Positions 1-5,401 of a DNA stretch of 13,958 bases are shown piece by piece. This DNA is from an uncultured Candidatus Melainabacteria bacterium (GTDB taxonomy: Bacteria > Cyanobacteriota > Vampirovibrionia > Gastranaerophilales > Gastranaerophilaceae): the NCBI GenBank assembly GCA_934693215.1, contig CAKUVB010000024.1, positions 1-13,958 on the forward strand. Reading direction: 5' to 3'. The notes beneath the pieces were generated by a model. It was not told the origin of the DNA. It did not search any database and saw nothing but the letters and a program-made list of their open reading frames with translations. Position numbers and translations under genes: made by a program. How positions within the stretch are numbered: the first letter of the stretch is position 1; the number at the start of each line of letters is the position of its first letter.

Positions 1-1
1 C

Positions 2-88
2 GCTCAAAAATCGAATCTATCAATCGCTCAATCTCAACAGGGAAAGGCTTTAGAAACCTTAATAAATAGATTGAATTTTATAATTTAA
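2..88 (+). CDS. C-terminal end of an unidentified protein (partial)
   Basis: The window opens inside what is probably a gene. Of the three plus-strand frames, the one beginning at base 2 stays open longest (28 codons) and ends at TAA 86-88, 34 bases before the next start codon. The tail is rich in Gln, Ser and Leu with an amphipathic helical pattern (GKALETLINRLN near the end). It is too short to name. The other two frames stop at 51-53 and 67-69 and cannot be excluded as the true frame. Confidence 0.35.
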   Translation, partial: AQKSNLSIAQSQQGKALETLINRLNFII

Positions 89-122
89 TTGTTATTATAA
101 AACTACAGGGAGTAGCTTTATT

Positions 123-1127
123 ATGGAAATTGGAAGAGGAGTATACCGTCCGTATGAAAGCATGAGAAATTTTGTACGGTATTCTTTTTCTCAAACAGAC
201 AAATTTACAGTTGATTTTGTAAATAAAAAGCCTAAAAGGAACATAAAACGCAGTTTTTTATCTTTATTAAAAAAAGATAAAACTGTAAAATTAGTACCTG
301 ACAAGCAAAATGAATTCTTAAAAAAAGACTTAAATTTAGATTTGCATATCAAAAATGGTGACACTTTTGGTGTTGGCAACACTTTATTTATTAATAATAA
401 TGGTCAACTTGAACGATTAAACGTGACACCAAAATGTTATTCCGTAATTTTTCCTAAAAGTCCTAAACAATGTTCTCAAAGCAAACGAATCGGAGATTGC
501 TGGTTGATATCAACAATTAATGGACTTCTTCAAAAACCAATAGGAAAGATTGGTATATTACGAACTTTAGGACAAGCTGATAATGATTTGTACGTAAAAC
601 TACCTTCAATGAATGTATTCTTCAAAAATGGGAAACCAATCAAATCAAAAACTGGTGCAAACTTAAAAGGTGCTGACGGATTACAAATTATCGAAGAAGC
701 TGTCGCTATGAAAAGAACAAAAGGCCCTACTATTGATACTTTACACACATCAAGAGTTCTAGGGATTGACACATTAATGCGAGTTTTGAACAAAGGTGCA
801 CAAGCAGAAGCTTTACATCAATTTTTCCCAGACATAAAACCTAAAATTATTTATAGAAATAAAAAACAACAAAAACAAATTTTAAAAAATTCATCAAATA
901 AAAATAATGTCTTTATTGGTATATCTACAGAGAGTTACGAAATGAGTTCAAAAGAAAAATATATTAATAAATTATACCCAAGACATTCTTATTCTATAAA
1001 CTCTTATAACAAGGAAAATAAACAACTAGAGCTACAAGACCCTTATAAACCAAACAAACCATTTTACATGAATATTGATGAACTTATGGAATATCCATTC
1101 ACTTTAACATATGCAAAACTTAAATAA
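123..1127 (+). CDS. Calpain-like (C2 family) cysteine protease, putative effector
   Basis: A 334-residue protein with a calpain-type papain-fold protease core. Seen directly: the active-site Cys motif IGDCWLIS (Cys126, Trp127), preceded by Gln residues at 116 and 119 that could supply the oxyanion hole; GLQIIEEAVAM (187-197), which matches the 'lWp-llEKAyAk' helix of calpains; the His motif RHSYSI (His288); and LQDPYKPN (304-311), which lines up with the RNPWG segment holding the third catalytic residue. In calpains that residue is Asn; here the aligned position is Asp306, so the triad would be Cys-His-Asp. The first ~100 residues are basic and unassigned, with no signal peptide or membrane segment. 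The start is supported by AGGGAG at 107-112. A TTGAAT (71-76) and TATTAT (93-98) pair could be its promoter. Family placement is fairly secure; the target and any secretion are unknown. Confidence 0.7.
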   Translation: MEIGRGVYRPYESMRNFVRYSFSQTDKFTVDFVNKKPKRNIKRSFLSLLKKDKTVKLVPDKQNEFLKKDLNLDLHIKNGDTFGVGNTLFINNNGQLERLNVTPKCYSVIFPKSPKQCSQSKRIGDCWLISTINGLLQKPIGKIGILRTLGQADNDLYVKLPSMNVFFKNGKPIKSKTGANLKGADGLQIIEEAVAMKRTKGPTIDTLHTSRVLGIDTLMRVLNKGAQAEALHQFFPDIKPKIIYRNKKQQKQILKNSSNKNNVFIGISTESYEMSSKEKYINKLYPRHSYSINSYNKENKQLELQDPYKPNKPFYMNIDELMEYPFTLTYAKLK

Positions 1128-1155
1128 AAAAAACCGAAAACTAAAAAGTTTTCGG
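1126..1155 (-). terminator. Intrinsic terminator of the flagellin gene (shared hairpin)
   Basis: Perfect 9-bp inverted repeat CCGAAAACT / AGTTTTCGG (1134-1142 and 1147-1155) with a four-base loop. Read on the minus strand it is followed by a run of eight T (the A run at 1126-1133), a textbook rho-independent terminator 82 bases past the flagellin stop. On the plus strand only a weak TATATAATTT follows, so it may also end the protease transcript less efficiently. Confidence 0.75.
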
Positions 1156-1236
1156 CTATATAATTTCCTATATGAAAGTATCTTATTTGTATCGTATTTA
1201 AAAATAAAATGGAGTTTCAAACGTCACTTACTGAAC

Positions 1237-1416
1237 TTATATCAAGTTCAAAGCAATTGATGGTGTTTGGTTTGCAGTTGCTAAAAGTGATGCTGATGCT
1301 TGTTGGAGGATTTGAGCTTTAATATAAGCTGAAGATTCTTCTGCAACGTCGGCATCTCTAATCGTTGATAATGCAGATGTAGTTTGTTCAAATCTTACAT
1401 TTAAAGCATCACTTGC
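1237..1416 (-). pseudogene. fliC: Flagellin C-terminal (D1/D0) part, out of frame with its N-terminal part
   Basis: About 59 residues of the flagellin C-terminus, carrying the highly conserved signature STIRDADVAEESSAYIK followed by AQILQQASASLLATANQ and ending ALNLI. This segment pairs with the N-terminal D0/D1 helices and is required for flagellin to polymerise and to be exported. It is one frame away from the upstream 224-codon reading frame. Comparing with the usual flagellin pattern QNRLESALDAL, the smooth join is at GAA (1418-1420), one orphan T (1417), then GCA (1414-1416), equal to a 2-base deletion or a 1-base insertion. No ATG or good Shine-Dalgarno exists to start it separately; a TTG at 1443 is the only nearby candidate. 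It ends at TAA 1237-1239. Confidence 0.8.
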
Positions 1417-2083
1417 ATTCAATTCTGTTTTGATATGCACCAATTTGAGTTTGTCTTGTTGAAATTGTCTTAATCGCTTTATCTACTTGATCAAGAGCTG
1501 TATTATATTTATTACCACCAGCTGTAAATTGAGCTAAGAAGTCTTTTGCACTAACACCCATTAATGTACTTGCGACAGAATCTGCGAACAAATCTGCTGA
1601 AAGTTTAATCTGGCTATTCGCTGTTGAATCAATACCACATTGAATATTTATTTCACCGGCTGAACCGTCCATTAGATTGATACCGTTGAATTCACAACTA
1701 CTTGCAACCCTATCCATTTCTGCTAATCGAGCTTGAATTTCTGATTTAATAGCATCAATAGATTCTTGACCATAAGTTCCGTTTGCAGCTTGTTCGGTCA
1801 AATCTCTGATACGTTGTAAGTGAGTAGTTAATAAATCATAATTATTTTCAACTGTACTTAATAAATTTGTACCAATATCACAGTTATCTTGAGCTACTGA
1901 TGTTGAACTTAATTGAACTTGCATATTCTTTGCTACGAAATAACCTGCGGCATCGTCTTTTGCTGCGTTAATTTTGTAACCTGTTGTCATACGTTCAATA
2001 GATTTGTTCAAACTGTTTGTTGCAGAAGCCATGTTTCTTTGAACTAATAATGAGCCCATGTTTGTGTTAATTGTTAATGCCAT
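1409..2083 (-). CDS. fliC: Flagellin, N-terminal and central part (frameshifted gene)
   Basis: Structural subunit of the flagellar filament. The 224 codons begin with the canonical D0/D1 region (INTNMGSLL, then SLNKSIERMTTGYKINAAKDDAAG), continue through the long D1 helices (LQRIRDLTEQAANGTY, EMDRVASSCEFNGINLMDG) and reach the start of the second D1 helix (ISTRQTQIGAYQNRIE). They then read Cys-Lys and stop at TGA 1409-1411, where a normal flagellin goes on for about 60 more residues. Those residues are present downstream in another frame (1237-1416). Joined, the product would be about 282 residues, a compact flagellin lacking a large D2/D3 insert. Start at 2083 is supported by AAAGGAG a few bases upstream. 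Translated as it stands, the protein lacks the C-terminal D0 helix and should not polymerise. A sequencing or assembly error is the main alternative to a true pseudogene; programmed frameshifting is less likely. Confidence 0.85.
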   Translation of the reverse strand: MALTINTNMGSLLVQRNMASATNSLNKSIERMTTGYKINAAKDDAAGYFVAKNMQVQLSSTSVAQDNCDIGTNLLSTVENNYDLLTTHLQRIRDLTEQAANGTYGQESIDAIKSEIQARLAEMDRVASSCEFNGINLMDGSAGEINIQCGIDSTANSQIKLSADLFADSVASTLMGVSAKDFLAQFTAGGNKYNTALDQVDKAIKTISTRQTQIGAYQNRIECK

Positions 2084-2571
2084 AATTTGATACTCCTTTC
2101 AAATTCTGTCGGCTAACATATCCAATACATGCACCACAACTAATGTGCCAAACATCTCAAATGAGTCACTTAGCAGTTTTGCCTTGCAGTTATAATCCAT
2201 ATCAACTGCAACTATAATTTTAATGGTTCATTGTGATACTTTTTATGAATGCAAACACTCCTTTTATGCATCATAAAATAATTGACGACTATTGATTGTG
2301 GGTAATGTATCCTTTCGTGTCCCCGAGTCTGTATATCCTTATACTTGTATTATTACACATGTTCATAAAAAGTAAACCCTTTTGAAATAAAATTTGTAAC
2401 AAAAGTATATAACAAATTTCAAAATTTATTAATATTACTGAATTTTAGACATATATAATTTTCTTAAAAATTATTAATATTGTAAAAATTTGTAAATTAT
2501 TACCTTAAAAGTCTAAAGATTTTCAAAAAAATGTCGATATAGAAACTACAGACAAAAAGAAAGGATAGTAT
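2084..2571. other. 488-base non-coding region: structured flagellin leader plus AT-rich spacer
   Basis: No gene is visible on either strand. Read on the minus strand toward flagellin, it holds a possible promoter (2348-2376), then about 250 bases of leader. In that leader are an inverted repeat TTTTATG/CATAAAA around 2263-2279 and an 8-bp perfect stem TTGCAGTT (2184-2191) / AACTGCAA (2204-2211), and it ends at the Shine-Dalgarno of flagellin. A relatively GC-rich patch (2310-2335, with CCCCGAG on the plus strand) stands out from the AT-rich surroundings. At 2390-2419 there is a spaced dyad AAATTTGT-N14-ACAAATTT. Bases 2420-2555 are extremely AT-rich and show nothing I can name. I compared the leader with the riboswitch classes I know (c-di-GMP-I, preQ1, TPP, fluoride, glutamine) and saw no match. 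Confidence 0.45.
2348..2376 (-). promoter_or_regulatory. Possible promoter of flagellin
   Basis: On the minus strand, TTTACT (2371-2376) is followed after 17 bases by ATAATA (2348-2353), within a TAATAAT stretch. This is a weak vegetative-type match. I found no convincing sigma-28 flagellar promoter (TAAA-N15-GCCGATAA) in the leader; the nearest thing, GCCGAC at 2106-2111, lacks the upstream element. Confidence 0.3.
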
Positions 2572-2727
2572 ATGTTAAAGAAAGTTGAAACACCTACTTG
2601 TAATACCTTCAGTGGCGTAGAATATATACTCAGAGGAGCTAAAAAAAGACGTGCCTCTGCAATTGCAAATGCCAGACGTATGAATGCCGAAGTCGGAGTT
2701 CAAACAAAACTGGTTGCAGTTAAGTAA
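2572..2727 (+). CDS. Small basic protein of unknown function, 51 residues
   Basis: ATG at 2572 is preceded by AGAAAGGA with ideal spacing, and the gene is closed by a strong terminator 40 bases after the TAA, so it looks like a complete independent unit despite its size. The product is 51 residues and strongly basic in the middle (ILRGAKKRRASAIANARR). It has one Cys (residue 10), no membrane segment and no signal peptide. Residues 13-21 (FSGVEYILR) resemble residues 12-20 of the kinase-like protein encoded at 3674-5167 (FNGMTKILK). The central part is likely an amphipathic helix. I do not recognise a family. It could be a regulator, a nucleic-acid-binding peptide or a small exported protein; nothing in the sequence decides. 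Confidence 0.6.
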   Translation: MLKKVETPTCNTFSGVEYILRGAKKRRASAIANARRMNAEVGVQTKLVAVK

Positions 2728-2768
2728 TCTTGGTCTAACGATTTAGTAAGATAGTTGAGAGTAATTTT

Positions 2769-2795
2769 AAGCGAACTTCGGTTCGCTTTTATTTT
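2769..2795 (+). terminator. Intrinsic terminator of the small basic protein gene
   Basis: Stem AAGCGAAC / GTTCGCTT with the very stable TTCG tetraloop (2777-2780), followed directly by a T-rich tract (TTATTTTG). It lies 42 bases after the stop codon at 2727. Confidence 0.8.
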
Positions 2796-2881
2796 GCTTA
2801 ATATCTCTTAATAGAATATGCAATTTTTAAAGATTTAGAGTTTTTATCAATATATAATTAGTAAAAAGGTGGTGTATAGTT

Positions 2882-3406
2882 ATGGTAAATATTCCTGGTA
2901 AATTGTTAGGTGTAAACAAAAACGGTTACAAAGTTTTTAAAAATATTATACGAGAAGATGGTAATAAGGTTTATGATAATACAAAAACATATCTTACTTA
3001 TGTAAACAAAGAAGGTAAAGTTGAAAAAGTTTTAGAACGAAATGTTGTTTCTAAAAGTGATATACACAAAAAAGGAACAGTTCCACATAGCAGTTGGACA
3101 AGTACCGACATGCAAACAGGAAACCAAGTAGAAACAAATTATTACCCAAGAGCTATTACAAAATATAACTCTTATCCGCAAGGCGGATATATGACTCAAA
3201 ATTTGGTACTATCTCAAGATGGGAAATATGTAACAAACTATGCAAAACAAACATCTGCTTATAATGCTGGTATAACCTATGGTAACCCAAGACAAGGCAG
3301 ATGGGATTCAAGAAGCGGAGATTTGGCTTCTATAAACGAACCAAAACAAGAATGGACATCTTTAGCAGACTATAATCAAAAAAATCCTTATTATCAATTT
3401 AAATAA
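2882..3406 (+). CDS. Protein of unknown function, 174 residues
   Basis: Start at 2882 is supported by AAGGTGG at 2865-2871. The product is basic and rich in Tyr, Asn, Lys and Gln, and has no Cys, signal peptide or membrane segment. Residues 1-60 look like short beta strands (NGYKVFKNII, KTYLTYVNKEGKVEKVLE). Residues 100-174 are Tyr/Gly/Gln rich (YNSYPQGGYMTQN, YNAGITYGNPRQGRW) and may be loop-rich or partly disordered. I do not recognise a family. It lies between a terminator and a tRNA gene among effector-like genes, so a role in that accessory set is possible but unsupported by any motif. No terminator of its own is visible before the tRNA. Confidence 0.6.
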   Translation: MVNIPGKLLGVNKNGYKVFKNIIREDGNKVYDNTKTYLTYVNKEGKVEKVLERNVVSKSDIHKKGTVPHSSWTSTDMQTGNQVETNYYPRAITKYNSYPQGGYMTQNLVLSQDGKYVTNYAKQTSAYNAGITYGNPRQGRWDSRSGDLASINEPKQEWTSLADYNQKNPYYQFK

Positions 3407-3410
3407 GTCC

Positions 3411-3439
3411 TTTTCAAAAATAAAAGTTTATGCTACCAT
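3411..3439 (+). promoter_or_regulatory. Likely promoter of tRNA-Ser
   Basis: TTTTCA (3411-3416), a 17-base spacer, and TACCAT (3434-3439) with an upstream TG at 3431-3432 giving an extended -10. Start would fall near 3446, about 18 bases before the mature tRNA. It begins just after the stop codon of the preceding gene. Confidence 0.45.
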
Positions 3440-3463
3440 GTAAATACTTTGACAGGAGCTTGT

Positions 3464-3553
3464 GGAAAAGTGGCCGAGTAGGCTTAAGGCGGCACCCTGC
3501 TAAGGTGTTGTGTGGAGCAATCTGCACCGTGGGTTCGAATCCCACCTTTTCCG
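3464..3553 (+). tRNA. tRNA-Ser(GCT)
   Basis: A 90-base type II tRNA with a long variable arm. Acceptor stem GGAAAAG (3464-3470) pairs with CTTTTCC (3546-3552); discriminator base G3553; CCA is not encoded. The anticodon stem GCACC/GGTGT encloses loop CTGCTAA with anticodon GCT at 3499-3501, which reads AGC/AGT Ser codons. The T arm GTGGG-TTCGAAT-CCCAC is standard. The long variable arm and G discriminator fit serine identity. Confidence 0.95.
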
Positions 3554-3559
3554 AATTTT

Positions 3560-3592
3560 AAAGGTTTTAGCTATATCGCTAAAACCTTTTTT
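3560..3592 (+). terminator. Intrinsic terminator after tRNA-Ser
   Basis: Perfect 12-bp stem AAAGGTTTTAGC (3560-3571) / GCTAAAACCTTT (3578-3589), a six-base loop, and a run of six T ending at 3592, starting six bases after the tRNA. Confidence 0.9.
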
Positions 3593-3673
3593 AATATAAC
3601 TACTAAGATGTATTCTTTCTTCTAACTAATACCCCTGTCATTTATTTCCAAGAAAATATTGTTAACTATATAA

Positions 3674-5167
3674 TCAATTACTATCTAACGAATTACGAAT
3701 AATTTGAGTTCTTACAGCGAAAATTTTTGATTTTAAGAAGTCACTTTTTTCAGATTTATCAAGTTTATTTAGAACTGCCATTTTGTCACCAAAAGAATAA
3801 TCTTCTTCTTTTACAAATTTTATTTTATGTAAAAGCCTATCATTAACGTTGTAATCTCCCTTTGCAATAAGTGCATCTGCTTCCGGCATAATTCTATCAT
3901 TTGGAAGCAAATGTAAATAACTTGCAAGATGCTCCTCGACCTCTGGCAATACATGTTGTTTTGCGACTTCATAATATTCTTCAAGAACTTTTGGTCTAAT
4001 TTCACCTTTTGGAACATCTAAATCATCAATATTTTTATTCACTTGACGAGTCCTTGCTAAAAGTGGAATTTCATTCATTAACACTGTTTGAGTTGTTGGG
4101 TCTTTACGTTTCATCAACACTTCAAAATATTTTTTTGCAGAGTCTTCTGGTAGATATTTTAAGGCATAACTAATTCCGGTATCTGCAAGAGGATTATTAA
4201 ATTCCAAGCATTGTTCTACAAACTTTTCTTTGTTTGGTAAATGTTTTATACTCAAGGCTAAACCTGCTTGAACTTGTTTCTTATCCATTCCTTTAGAATT
4301 TGATTTCCAACGATACCATTCTTGTGTGCGATATCGCAATTCAGTATTTTTTATATGAGTTTGAATTTTTTGAGCTATTTTACTTTCATTTTTTACACGA
4401 TTTACAACTCTAACTCCACCCGGATCTATACTATATCCATAAACTTTGTTATGACCAGAATACCCCATTACTTCATCAGTTAATTTTAGCCCGTCATTAT
4501 ATTCATTTATATGAACTTTTGGAGATTTTACATCTTTACCAATAAATTTGCTCAGAAAATATCCATGATCAATATTTCCCCAATAAAATTTGCCTCGTTG
4601 AGTATTTTGACCATGTTTACCTTTCCAATATGTTAAAATATTTAGTTCTGCATAATTACCATGACTCTTATATTTATGCCATTCTGGAGATTTGTCAACC
4701 AAATGAAAAACTCCAAAAGTTAATTCTTCTCCCGTTTTTTTATCTTTTACACCCTCTAATTTAAATGCTTTTTTATATTCCCCAGCACCAAGGAATTTAA
4801 TGTCAAAATTATCATCTTTTTTTAATATTCCAAATTTAACAAACATATTTTTCAACTTTTGAACAGCAGATTGTGGACGTCTGTTAGTATATTCATCTGA
4901 CGGTCCTTGTATACTTGGACGAAATTCCCTAATCTCATCAGATACTTCATCAAAAGTTTTGTAAATATCACGTATATTTTTTGTTTTGTTTTTTTCAGGT
5001 AACGAATAAAATATTACCGATGGTAATTCGCCTGCATAAGTATTTTTAGGTTTCTTCTCTTTTAAAATTACACCAATATCTTTTTTCCCATCAATATAAA
5101 TTCTTTTTTTAAGAATTTTTGTCATTCCATTAAAACGAGGCGAGTTATTTGTATTTTCAACAAGCAT
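3674..5167 (-). CDS. Atypical kinase-like protein with C-terminal helical repeats, putative effector
   Basis: A 497-residue protein with no signal peptide or membrane segment. Residues ~121-255 look like the skeleton of a protein-kinase fold: a glycine-loop-like FLGAGEYKKAFKLE (125-138), a helix-C-like YAELNIL (Glu174), a hinge-like GYFLSKFI (202-209) and SIDPGG (246-251), which would correspond to the DFG metal-binding motif with Asp248. The beta-3 Lys is not evident (FGVF where a VAIK-type strand is expected) and no HRD-type catalytic loop is clear, so it may be a pseudokinase or a divergent kinase. Residues ~297-440 are helical with HEAT-like spacing and recurring 'LP' turns (SIKHLPNKEKF, ALKYLPEDSAKKYF, LHLLPNDRIMP). 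Start at 5167 has a good CAGGAGA site. A TATACT -10 candidate lies at 5198-5203. Kinase assignment is inference from motifs; a wholly different fold is possible. Confidence 0.5.
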   Translation of the reverse strand: MLVENTNNSPRFNGMTKILKKRIYIDGKKDIGVILKEKKPKNTYAGELPSVIFYSLPEKNKTKNIRDIYKTFDEVSDEIREFRPSIQGPSDEYTNRRPQSAVQKLKNMFVKFGILKKDDNFDIKFLGAGEYKKAFKLEGVKDKKTGEELTFGVFHLVDKSPEWHKYKSHGNYAELNILTYWKGKHGQNTQRGKFYWGNIDHGYFLSKFIGKDVKSPKVHINEYNDGLKLTDEVMGYSGHNKVYGYSIDPGGVRVVNRVKNESKIAQKIQTHIKNTELRYRTQEWYRWKSNSKGMDKKQVQAGLALSIKHLPNKEKFVEQCLEFNNPLADTGISYALKYLPEDSAKKYFEVLMKRKDPTTQTVLMNEIPLLARTRQVNKNIDDLDVPKGEIRPKVLEEYYEVAKQHVLPEVEEHLASYLHLLPNDRIMPEADALIAKGDYNVNDRLLHKIKFVKEEDYSFGDKMAVLNKLDKSEKSDFLKSKIFAVRTQIIRNSLDSN

Positions 5168-5197
5168 ACATATTCTCCTGAATTACCTATACAATTT

Positions 5198-5203
5198 AGT
5201 ATA
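5198..5203 (-). promoter_or_regulatory. Candidate -10 element for the kinase-like gene
   Basis: TATACT on the minus strand, 31 bases before the start codon. The hexamer 17 bases further up (GCAAAA) is not a convincing -35. The 234-base divergent gap (5168-5401) also contains a perfect 16-base AT palindrome at 5259-5274 and otherwise shows only AT-rich spacer. Confidence 0.3.
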
Positions 5204-5401
5204 AAATCGGTGAATTTATATTTTGCCATTTTTATAAAATTTGTTAACTTTTATGTTTAAATAAATATTTATTTTTGAATACTTAAAATATACCCTCGCT
5301 AATAATTGTTTTTACATTATGTCACATTATATCAATTTTTTATTATAAAAATACTTTATATATTAAAATCCCTTATGGGAAATATTATTGTAGGTATATG
5401 A

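Noticed and set aside
1237..1443. Independent 68-codon gene from the TTG at 1443
   Set aside because: Its first ~9 residues are the out-of-frame shadow of the flagellin helix and there is no Shine-Dalgarno; the rest is the flagellin C-terminus.
2390..2419. Spaced dyad AAATTTGT-N14-ACAAATTT as an operator
   Set aside because: The arms are only 8 bases in extremely AT-rich DNA and it is not placed over a convincing promoter; kept only as a note in the region description.
3464..3673. tRNA-Ser as an integration (attachment) site for an accessory island
   Set aside because: No integrase gene and no second copy of the tRNA 3' end was found anywhere in the window.
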